From Ditylenchus dipsaci (Eukaryota > Nematoda > Chromadorea > Rhabditida > Anguinidae), in NCBI GenBank assembly GCA_004194705.1, contig SADC01001385.1, positions 35,520-99,519 of the forward strand: DNA of 64,000 nt. Direction: 5' to 3'. This document shows positions 38,201-50,200 of this stretch, piece after piece; position 1 is the stretch's first letter, and each line of letters opens with the position of its first letter. The notes below the pieces were generated by a model, which worked only from the letters and a program-made list of their open reading frames with translations, did not search any database and was not told the DNA's origin. The translations under genes were made by a program, and so were the position numbers.

Positions 38201-41200
38201 GCCTTAGTGACTCTATTTTTCGGAAGTTTCGGGCACGGGCTTGCGCTGTGCTCTTAGGCTGGCTATGTGCAAATCTTGTCTTAAATTTGGATTAAAATGA
38301 GTATAAACACACGAGATTATGAAAAATTTACAAAGCAATTTCTTTGCGTAGCTTGTTGTTTTCAATTCTCATTGATACATTTTCGCGAATCAGATCAGTT
38401 GCAGCTTTGCGGGCCTAATTTTGATTAAATATTTCAAACATATAATTTAAAAGTTAGAAATAAACGCACCTTAGAGCCGACCCTCAGCTAACAATATTTC
38501 ATGGTAAATAATTTGACAAAAAGTCGTTTGAAAAATATTACCGGCAATTTACGGATATCCTCATCCACTTGGTCATTGAAACTGGCATCTTCTTCACCTG
38601 ACGGCAGATCTTCTGAACCTACTTTAGGCACTGTTGTATGTCTTCTGGTAGAAGAAGATGAACTCTCTGGAATTAGAGCGAAAATAAACTTGTCAAATAA
38701 TATAAATTTTAAAAAGTACTTGAGAGTCAGCCGTGCCATGGTAGGTCCGAGCTCTTCTTGGTTTGTTAGCCCTTTTCTTGTTTCCATTATTTTCCTCATT
38801 TTCGTCAGAGTAGTTGGCAGATGAGTCATTAGAAGAAGAACTTGGTTGACCACCTTGTCCCAGTTCAAATAGGTCATCAAAGAAAGAAGCAAGATCTGAG
38901 TCACGAGCTTTTTGGGAAGTTTCAATTACTTAATAGGTATTTTAGGATAGTTATATGAAAAAAAACACAAAAAATTACATTGGTCAAGGGTGGATCGGCT
39001 AAAATTATAAAGTTTTAGCCTTTTTACATAACGATTTTGATTTAAAGTACTATAGCCGTCGCCGAAAATAAGAATTTCACACGTTTGAATGCGCACGGGA
39101 CACCACTTTTAATGCGAATATGTTCATGAATATTTTTTAACCAATAATGAAATCATCAAAAAGGAAAGTCGGCATTAGGAATCAAACCCACCAGCAATTT
39201 AGACCGGCTGAAGCGCTTTACCACTGCACCAAAAAGTGACTTGTTTCTCCTATTTTAATATAAGTAACTTCATTTGCAAACAACAAAAAATAAGAAATTG
39301 TCCCGCGCGCATTCAAACGTATGAAATTCTCGTTGTCAACAACGGCTATGGTCCTTTAGAAAAACCTACCGATGGTCTCTTAAGTCAGTAAACCTTGTCT
39401 GCAACACACTTTTTAGCTGTAAATAATTTTTAAAATAAAGTCATGAGATTGCAGAACTACAAACCCTTTCGATGTCTCGGTTTTCACGAACTTTAGCAGT
39501 AGATGGCACAAGTGCACTGTCTGATTTAGGTGTTTTTGCTGGAAAATTTTTTAAATGCCGCCTAATTGAGTCGAAAAATTTCATGCGTTCATCAAAATAG
39601 TCTTTGAGCTGCTCTTCTTGCTTCATTCTTTCATCTGAAAAACATTTGGGCTATATATATAAACAGGTGGTACTTGATGCTGACTGAATAATATTTCTAA
39701 TCGCTTCTGCCATTTTGAAATATTCTCATTGTAGGCTGTTTCATCAGGGTCAGTATCACCAGCATCATCACCAACAGGTTTTGATGTTTCGATTTCTTGT
39801 GGGCCATTAGCAGTTCTTACTACAAAATTTATATTAAATTACTTTTAAACATTTTAATTACTTGAAAAAACACACCATATTTTGGTGCAATTAGCCTGAA
39901 ATAAGTTAAATTTTAAAATTCCTTATCCTTTTTACGACCTAAATTCACGCAATCAGTCTTTTTTGGCGTGTTTCATTATTGAAGTCAATAGCTAAGCTTG
40001 AAAAACTAATCAAAAATTTTGAGATTATAAATTTAAGAGAAAGGACTGCATGAAGTGTTAATTCATTCAGTAGTGGGGGACCAACAAAGTGTTTTCAATA
40101 ATGACAGTGTCACTGACATTATCGACTAATATCGCTGTCAGTATTGAAAATACTGCAACAAAAGATGCTTAATTTTCTTAAAAATTTTCAATTAAATGAG
40201 AAAATGATAAAAAAAAATAGGCTCTTTTTTGGTCTACCCTGTTATTTGATAACCAAAAAACACATTCAACCCAAAGTCATAATTTTTAATTTTTCAAATT
40301 ATTTTATTAAAAAAACCCGACTGTGCAGAGACTGGTCATATTAGTTCGGGATGCGAGGCAAACTTTACGCAAAAAGTTGATAACCATGAAAATTATAGTT
40401 ACCGAGCTGAAAATTTTCTTGTTTAAGGTTGTCAAAAAATATTAGTTTGAAACCTGATTTGATGGTTTGAACCCATTGATGCATCTCGTTTTTATTAGAG
40501 AAAAATAAACGGCACCTTAAAAAATTAAACATAATTACAACTATCAAAAGCAAAACTATGGAAAACTTGCATGTCAGGTTTCTTTTTGGCTAGAATGATG
40601 AGCATCACTTCATTTGTCCGCTCCATCTCTCTAATTAGAGCTGTGTGTAAAGGGATCACAGACGCCTGAGTTATAAAAAGTTAAAAAATTGAATAAAAAA
40701 TTAAACAAAGAATAGGCATACATGATCTTTTTGCGAAAAGAATTGCATCACATTATTTTGTTCTGAAGAAAAACAACAATGTCATCGAACAGAACCATGC
40801 ACACTAAAACTCAAACATAGTAAAAATGTATTCATGGCTCATGCCTGGATTTTACCAGCCTTAACATCAACCAGTTGATTAATTTCCAGTCGATTAACCG
40901 GCGGATTTGGATTATTGGGTATTCATCTACCACATCAACCACCAACCGGTTGATTATTTCCCAGCTGATATACCGGTTTATATAAGTTTTTCATGAAACA
41001 CGCGCCACGTTAACCGGTTACTAAAACAAATCAGCCCCTAGTCCACCTACGAACCAACCGGTTGATAAGGCCGGTTGAATGGGCAAGACTGTATGAGACT
41101 ATGGAAAAGCTTACATTCGATTTTCTGGCCACTGACACTAGGCCAGTAAACAGTTCCAATAGACAAACACTTCCTCCTATCCGCAGGATTGTGGGCAACC

Positions 41201-44200
41201 AAATCATCGTACTAAAAGTTGAAAGAAATATTTATATTTCACAGTCAGACTAAAAAAAGTGCGAACCGTAAAAGGTGATCCAAGCAATTGTCCTATTGAA
41301 GTTTTGTCCATAGTCCTGCGAACACCCTCCCATCTTCGGTTTAACTCGTATGCCCATAACTCTTTGTCAACTCTTAGTGCAAATGATTTTACAGCGTTGT
41401 GCGCTTTTGACTAACTTCTTTGTTAGTGCCATTTTCATACTTTGCAATCTGAAAGTTAATAATGCTAAAAGAATTCCAGGACAAACATTACTTGTTCCAT
41501 TAGAATTGGATATTTGGTCAGTCTCTGGGCAATCAACAATAAACCTAAATTAGTTTTTTCTTACTTTTAAGAGAAATGATGTAAAACAAAAGTAAGTACA
41601 TGATTGAAGCTTCTTCCTTTGTATTCTGGATTTCTTTCAAAAACTGAATCCGATTACAAATTAAAAATGAATTTAATTTTTTTCTTTATCTTACACTAAA
41701 GAACTCCTTGAAGCCGTGAATCCTTTCCATATATTTGGAATATACTCTATAGGACTCTTCTCTGGCCAAACAAAATGTGGTGTAAGCGTTGATCGCTGCT
41801 GTTTTGAAGTCTCCGTCTTCAAACTAGAAATTATACAAATTATTAAACAATTTAAATCATCACAACTTTTTCCCAGGCCAAATTATAAAAATCTGTGAGC
41901 GCCAATTGACTCGGAAAACTTTTTTTGGTATATAAAGTCGAAAATATGACCTGTGGTTTGCGTCCTGATCGGTAAATGGCATTTGGATAGGAAAAGCCCA
42001 AACCACAGGGGGGACCAAGCCAAAATCCTCTTTTCGACTTTATATACCAAAAAAAAGTTTTCTGAGTCGGTTGGCCTTTACAGATTTTCGAAATTCGGCA
42101 TGGGAAAAATTTAATTCCCTTCAAGTGTATCAATTTCTTGACACACCCTATATAATTTATGAAAAAGTGGAAATTCACTTACTTCTTCCAAGATAATGTC
42201 TCCAATGGTTCTAACAACCTTGCTTTCTTCTAGGCGATCACGCATTCTAAAAATATTATAATTCCTGGACTAGTTTCACAATAATGTAACCGCCTCAGAA
42301 CTAACCGCCTCAGAATTCTCAAATGAAAATCTAACAGGGAATCAAGAACATCTGGTATCTAAAATGTGATTTGTGCTACTCAGAATTTTTCCGATTCTCA
42401 CCAATTGCTTCATCTGTGCCTCGGTTACAATCCCTTTTTTCTGCAGCTCCACTTGGTAGGCCTGTTGCAGAAATACAATGACCTGGCAATGATGTTTCTC
42501 AGTGGTGTATAGCTCTAAAAATTGGCTTGAAATGGACGAAAATAAGTAAATTTGTTCAATGATCACCATAAATAATGTTTTGCTTTTCTTTTCACTGGCT
42601 GATAAATGACCGATATCTCCATGTTTTAAAGACCAGCTAGCAGCTGGCTCGGCCGACCACAAATCCAAATCTTTCCATTTTTGTTTGACTCTAAAAGTGG
42701 TTTTGAATAATTTTTATGAAACACAAGAAAATTAATACAGTTGAGGTTGGGGCTCTTCGTCTTCTGGATTGTAATAATGGCAATTAGACGAAGTGTCATA
42801 GCCAGGGGAAGAGGGAGGCAAGGCATTGGGCAATGAGTTATCCTTTGACTTTACGCTTCCACCACTGCCAAGCACATTTAAAAGCACGTCAGGCAAGCCT
42901 GTAAAATATTGTTTCGTCCAATTTTTTAATAGGGTTGTTAATAAATTTGCGAGTAAATTTTTTTTTTCAATTTTAGCAAACATTTCTTTTCCTATTTCCC
43001 AGAAACCGTAACTATCCAAAACTAAGAATTAAAAAGCTTCAAAACCAACCCTGGACTCTATTTGACCAGCCAAAGAATATCTTCTTGGCGTCTTCACCTT
43101 GTCCTGCACTACAGTGTTAGAAGTGCCCCAACACTTCCATTCTTCCAACTATGATCTCCAAAACGAAGAAACTGAGCTCCACTCAAGCTCATTCGTGACT
43201 TCCACAATTTAATCGTCTTCTTAGCCGCGTGCCAGCCTTCCTTTTCAGCAATTGCGGGTGGCGCAACAGTTGATTTCCTTCTCTTTTGTTCCAGTTTCTT
43301 ATTTATAGACTTCCTGTTAGTCAAGTCTGTTGTTGACAATGAAACTTTCCTTGTCAAAGCTTCTGCCGTGGAGCAAGAATTTGTGGAGGAACCAGTCAAT
43401 AAGTCTAGCATAGAGCCTTTCCTGCCCCATCCACGGTTTAATGTACGACAATTCTCCTTCTTATTTGTAGGATCAGGTGGAGGGGGTGTTGATGGTCTCA
43501 ATTCAGAGACTTCTCTCCTCTTCACTTCGGACTATTTGGCCCCCTTCTTCTTCCACTTTTAGGACTTCTAGGCTTTCTAAAACTTCCAGTAGTTAGAGTA
43601 ACTCCTCCACTTGAAGGTGTGCTTCTCAAAGAATAGGACTGGTTTCTACAAGGCAAACGTCTTGAAATCTCCGGAGAATTGAGTGGAAACTGGTCATTTA
43701 TAGTCACCAAAGGTGTCATTGGTCGAGAAACAAGGTTGGGGGTGGTGTTAGCTGAGGATTGGAAAGCACTACTGAATCCCTTCTGGATGGAGAGGAACCG
43801 TAAAACATACTAGGGTACTGGAAAATACACTCGTCATCGAGGACGATCACCCCTTCTGGAATGAAGGAAGTATTGGTCAGGTAGGCCTCCCCTCTGCTTG
43901 ACCTACTCGCCAATGACTCGGTGGAGGAAAATCGGTAGAAGAGGTAGAGACACCACCACGCATCAGATGTGGGCTTAAATGGCAGCTTCGGTAGAGCTTG
44001 GGAGAAGCCAATGATTCTTCATCTGCTTCCTCAATCTCACCCAATCTTAGACTACCTCCTTTGCCATGGCTTAAAGAGACACTCTCTACCTCAGCCAAAG
44101 AACCAGAGCGGCGTCTGATTGGATGGTGCATGTCCAAATCATCGTCATCTTCATCCTCTGTTAAATTGGATGTCTGGAAACTGATGGTGGTTGGATTGGA

Positions 44201-47200
44201 ATTATTGGAAGTTGAAAAGGTTGTGCTTGAATAGTTGGTCATAACTGGAGAGGCACGTGCAGAAAATGGTGGACTGGCACCCAAAGTTAACTCTTTGTCT
44301 TCTTCACGGATATCTCCAGTAGAACGGTGGTGGAAGATGGATAGGCGCTTGCAAGAGAGAAATCTCTGCTTTTCCTCTGATTGAGAACTGTTTTGTTCCA
44401 GAATTTGTGTTATTGACTGTCGTCTAGAGGGAGAAGCTGACTCACAGTTAACTGTAAATACTGGCTCACATTTAACTGTAGGCACGACCATGGTTCGAGT
44501 GGTTTGAGAATTAGAATTGGTTTTTGGAGCTGTGTTGTTTTTGTCCTGCCCACCAACTACCACCAATTTCTGCTGCTGACAGTTCATTGGAAGAGAGGGG
44601 TGATGAAGAGCAAGGTGATGACTCTTCTTTCTGCTCCTGCCTCTCTTGTTCCACCAATTGCCCTTTTGGTTAGTCTTGTCTTTTTGCGAACACAGCTATT
44701 TCTTTTGTTGTTCGAGGGCTTGTAAAGGTCTTCCTGCTCTGTGTCAGACTGATTATTGGAGGTGGTATTAACACAGATATTTGGTAAGGACTGCCTGCTG
44801 CTACATTTGGGAATACAGTCCAAATAGTTTGCAGATATGTAGGAGAACAAACTGCTTAATCGAGCTTGTGAACACTTTGGAGTCGTGGAAACAAGTGAAT
44901 TGGAGGATATAAATTGAAAAGAGTCACTAGGAAAACCCTCTTGCATTAATAATTACGGTGATTTATGAGAAATATAGCTAACAAGAATATTCAGACTAAT
45001 ATAAGATCTGCAAGAGTCTAGTGAACAATTAGAAAATCAATTGCCATAGGAGCAGAAGCAATACACACGCTTTAGAACAGGGATGATGAATAGCTATGGA
45101 GAACTATACAAATATAAAACAAATGGCGATTGAATCATTATTGGAAATGCACGACATTAAAAGCCAAACAAGAAATTTTGCTGAAGTGCTTCAATTAAAT
45201 ATAGAACTATATCATGACCGCAAATTGGAGAGACATGGCGGTGTTGGAGGTTGCGAAATATTTTCTGTGGTGGTCTCGGTGGTCAAGTAGGTGAGTGTCC
45301 AAAATTGCAGTATGTTTTGTGAGTTATTTGTTTTTGAGTATTTGAGGGAACTTATTTACTTTATCCATTTGGGAACTTATTTACTTTGGGGGGGGGGCAC
45401 CGATTACAATTAAAAAGTCTAAAAATTTTTTTTTGAAAAAGTTGAAAAAATCGGTGCCCCCCCCCCCCCCCAAAGTAAATAAGTTCCATTTGGAGTCACT
45501 GACTAGAAGTCAGGCATGTCATTAAGTGGGTGGATTAAGCGGTATGGGTCAAAAGCAGGGCTTCCAGACTCTTTTTTTAAAATATTTGTCTTTTTTGAAA
45601 CCTCAAACCTTTTTTACTTTTGGGGTTTTTAGTCGAAATGTTTTTTTTTGCTTAAAATGAGATAAGCGCTGGATAAAATGACACTATTTCCTCAAAAAGG
45701 GCCAAAATGCTTTTTTACCCAAATCTTCTTTTTTCGGAAAAAAATATCGGAGAGCTCTGGTCCGTCTTTTTAAATCCCTTTTTATCACATTTTTTGCAAG
45801 AAAAAAAAAGAAAAACATCCGAAATTCTGCTCTGTGGGTTGCTATCCTCCTACTTTTTAATGGCGGATCACGGCCATAAATTATTTAGAACGTTTTTCTT
45901 ATGTAATTTTTGTTGAAACAGTGAATAATTAAACCAACCGTCAGTTTTAGGGTCTGGTGACGAGAAAGTGGTAGAGCGACGCTAAAAAAAATTATGAAAT
46001 CTGTAAAGGGTAGTAAAATAATATCTACCACGCCATCCACAGAAATATTGCAAATTGTGGTGGATGTATTGTTTGATGGGAAGACATTTGCCAAGGCTCT
46101 GTTGTCTTTCGGCTGGAATAAAAGCGCATAAGGTTTTTATTCAATTTTTGAAATATTTTGTTCAATATGTAAATTTTTTATTATTTATTTTTATTTTAAC
46201 TTTGGAAAACGTTATTTTTGATCTAATATATTTAAGATTTACCTTTTCTTCTGTCGAATGCTTAACAGAGTGCCTAGTATGACGCTGTTGGTTTTCGACT
46301 CCCTCTTCTTGTCCTTTTCGGGCAATCTAGAAAAGCCTTATTAAAAGTTTCTAGTGGGTTTTATTAAGGACAAAACGGAAAAATGACCAGTTTTAGGGAA
46401 AAAGTGCCCGGAGAATGTGAAAAAGTACCCAGCTTTTTGGTTTTAGTCAAAAAGGCGAATACCTGCGCAGCTTTTGTGAAAATCCTGTAGTTCAAGGACT
46501 AAGTCAGTATATTTTGGCAACCGTATGATAGAATATTCATTTGTTGCTGTTCCTTAAAAGACCATAGCCGTCGCCGACAACGAAAATTTCAAATGTTTGA
46601 ATTCGCGCGGGACAGTTCTCTTTCGTCTTTCATTGTACTCTTTTGAGTCATTCGAAGCAAGTCATAAGAGTACATTGTGAGACGAAAGAGAACTGTCCCG
46701 CGCGAATTCAAACATTTGAAATTCTCGTTGTCGGCGACGGCTATGGTCCTTTAAGTATGCTTCATCTTAGGCATAATAAATATAACGGGGTAGTCCAGAA
46801 GTGGGCACATTTTCCCAAACTGGGCCTATTTTCACAAAACTTGTCACCTTTTCACAAAAACTGAGCACCTTTCGCCTTTTTGACTAGACGTAAAAAATGG
46901 GCATTTTTTACGTTTCCTTGGCACTTTTTTCCCCAAAATTGGCCATTTCTACGTATCTTCATTTAATTAAATACGGTGCAATAAAAAGCGTTAAGCATTT
47001 AACATTGTGCAATTGTGTAAAGACCGAAGCAGGCAAATTATAGTGATGTTTGGAGCTTTTAACATATATTTCTAAATAGATTAACATAGACAGAAAGAAA
47101 AGCAGATACTGTATTATCTGTATTTAACGCCTTTTTTCCTGATACAAGGTTTTAATAGAAATAGTCAATTCCGAAAAGTCATGACCTCTTTGTAGCTAGA

Positions 47201-50200
47201 ATACCGCATATGCTCTATTAGTTTAAAATGTCCCTTGTTCAAAAATCTTGTTTTCGGCATTGCTTTTTTGACTTATTTTTGTGAAATAGTCTCAGACAAA
47301 TTACAACCTATTTTGTAAATCATCTCATTAGCTACAATTTGAGTGGTAACTTGCTTGAGAGTGGTCAACAAAAAGTAGGTAAACACATGATGCCAAGAAA
47401 AAAATTTAATTATGAGGAATTGGGGATTAATACAGATAATTCAGGAAGCAAGTTGCTAAAGCTAGCTGATTTCTTAATCTAATGAGACAGTCCAAAACCG
47501 ATAGAAAAAATAAAAAACATATTTTTATGTACAAAATGAAAGTAAAGTGGTTAGGTAGCAACTCACAAAATATTTGATAATAAAGCAGTGTTTTGACAAC
47601 TTAACCTTGTCGGTTCTAGTGCAGAATCGTTGTCCAAAATATGCCCTGGTCCCCTGTTGTTTTTTAATGTGCTCATGGTAACTGAGGTGATTACGGTGAT
47701 TAAAATTATTATGGTTAGCATGATCACCTTCATCACCATGACCACATTAAAAAGCAGCAGGGGACCAAAAATTTTTCACAAAAAAAACAATAGGGGGACT
47801 AAGGCGTATTTTGGACAACGATACTGCACTAGGACCATGGTAAAATACGAACCTTGTCTTAAACCTCAGCTCATAAACTCATACTTTAAGGGGCATGCTC
47901 GCCGCCGATGGAATATTTCGAAAGGCGGGTACCAGGTCAATTCAAAAAAGAATTAATTTGAAATTATTTTTGTTGAGTACTGCCGGATAATAAGTAATCA
48001 TAAAGACTTCCTCTGATTAATAGCATATGTAGCCTAGTGGGATAGCAGCAGCGGACTGCGAAAGTTGGTCGTCAGTTCGATTCCCACTGGAGGTATAGGT
48101 ATAATTTTTTCCTCGACTTTTCCAAAATTTTTGTCAAATTAATTCTTGTTTGAATTTTGCTGGTACCCGCCTTCAAAATATTCCCATCGGCGACGAGCAT
48201 GCCCCTTTAAGGACCATGCTGGTTATCTGGTGGTCCCGTCAATTCAAAAAAAAAATTTTCATCGTCGGATTTCTGTACGAAGTTTTTAACTTGGTTTCTA
48301 ACAAAACAAGGCCTAGAATTTAATTTTAGGTGTAGTTTTGTTAGAAACCAAATAAAAAATCTGAACAGAAGGTCAATGATTAGGAAAAATTTTTGAATTG
48401 GCAGAGGACCACCAGACCACCGTGAGCATGATCCTTTAATGATGTTGAGTGTTAAGTTCAGGGCTACGATGAGCTTGACTTTTGAAATTGTTAGCATTAA
48501 AGCGTCTCTGCGGAAAAGTATGATTTTCGTGATTTAATTTTAGTGTTTTTGGGGCCTTTTTCTTGCTTCGGAGTGCGCTCCTCAGCTGGTACTCAAACAT
48601 ACCGTATTTCTTCTAATAGCCCTAATTGTAAAAAAAATTCAATCTCATTGGAGGGTATTGGCTTAGTGATTACTTCTTTTTTCATTATGATTTTCCACAA
48701 GTATTAAGAAATTTCTTGAAATTCAGGAAAGTATGGGGCTAATTTTCTTTTATTATTGCTTTATAGTGATCTTTCCGCGAAAAGCTCTTCATATCGGATA
48801 TTTGACGGACAAACAAATAAAGCTAAAGCCCAGAATCTATTTTATTGTTTTCTCACCTTTCTGACCTTCTCCCCAAAGCTGTTGTTGAACTGCTGCTATT
48901 GTCGTTAGTTAGGTTTGCCACATCCAAACTATTATCTGTAGGTTTTTTCTTTGTTTTCCTCATAACAACCACTCCATTTGGAGTATCGGAAGCATCTTTC
49001 AACTCCTCTTTTTTGTCGTTATCATTAGATTCTGCTTCATTTTTGTCTGTCTTGCCAACAATTCCTTCAATTTGAGTATTCAAGAGCTATTAAGCATCAT
49101 GCTGGCATGAATACTTTTCCTTCGGTTATTCATCCTTTTCTTTCTGATTCTTCCCGCATTGGCAGATGCTGTTGAAGAGTTGGCAGGAGATAGGCAAGGA
49201 GGTGAAAAGTTCTTGCCAAAGCCAAACGGGGATTGTTAGATGTGGACAATGAGGTTCTTCTGCACAATTTTCCAGTAGAAACACTGGGAATGGGTTTCGG
49301 CTTGGCTTTTGTTCTTCTGTTTAGACTGTAGTATTTGGGATTACAGTTGGTGCCACAGTTGTTATATGTGATCTTTGGTGTAGGAAAATCAGCAGCTTTA
49401 GATGCTATTTTGTCCAGAAATGTGTAATCCATAGCTTCTTCTTCCTCGCCCTCACTGGAAGGTTGCAAATCATCAAAGTGGAGCTGCAAGAGGTCAGCCA
49501 ACTTTTTATTGTTGGTCTCATCAACCCTATAGGCTTGTCGCTTGAGCACTATTTGGTTGTATTCCACTGACTCAATCAAAGACAGGGGTCTTGATTCATT
49601 CATCGGCATTCTGAGCCCTGCTATATCTCCGTCTTCTTTAGTGATAGAGGAATTGGTGGGTGGCAGATGGGTGGAGTGTCTCAGGGTGGAAGTAGAGCAA
49701 GACCTGTAGACCACTCCTTTCTTGGGCCTGTCTTTTTCATTGTCAAAGGTGCTTGCAAACACAGTACCATCTTCAAGCAATGGAGCTAAAGTCGAGCTGG
49801 ACTTGCTGCCGGAATGGCTGAACGATATCTTCTTAGCTCTTGACTGGTCTCCGGATTGCTTACTGTATTTCCTGAGCATCACATTCGGTTTTTCCACCTG
49901 ATGGTTTGGTATTTCAGACTGCTTTTTAGATGGCGGAGTGTCTGGCTGGACGCTAGAGGAATTGGTGCCACCAACTTTAGGAGTGGAAAACAGGGATTTC
50001 CATTTGAAACTACGTCTATTGCTGTTAACTGTGGAGGTGTTGTTAACTGTGGGATGGTTGACGTTGTTGATTCATGCAAACAGGGAGTCATTATAGAACG
50101 ATGCAGGTTGCTGTCTGAGTGTTGGCGGCGAGAAGTGAAGCGCTCCATAAGTCCCCCTATGCTCACTGAACTTTTGGTGGCCAGTGATTTTTTGGGAAGC

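Larger units (their letters stand above)
44940..48856. other. RhoGEF intron between exons 11 and 12 (3.9 kb)
   Basis: It contains at least five fold-back elements (45.35, 46.55, 47.6, 47.9 and 48.2 kb) and no accepted coding sequence. An isolated TACCGTATTTCTTC end is near 48601. Confidence 0.6.

Noticed and set aside
43007..43021. 15-bp micro-exon with a GTTTCT donor
   Set aside because: The frame stays open through the supposed intron for about 35 codons, so a single larger exon is more likely.
48025..48095. Functional tRNA gene
   Set aside because: A and B boxes are present, but the T stem pairs at only about 3 of 5 positions and no clear acceptor stem forms; kept only as tRNA-like repeat.
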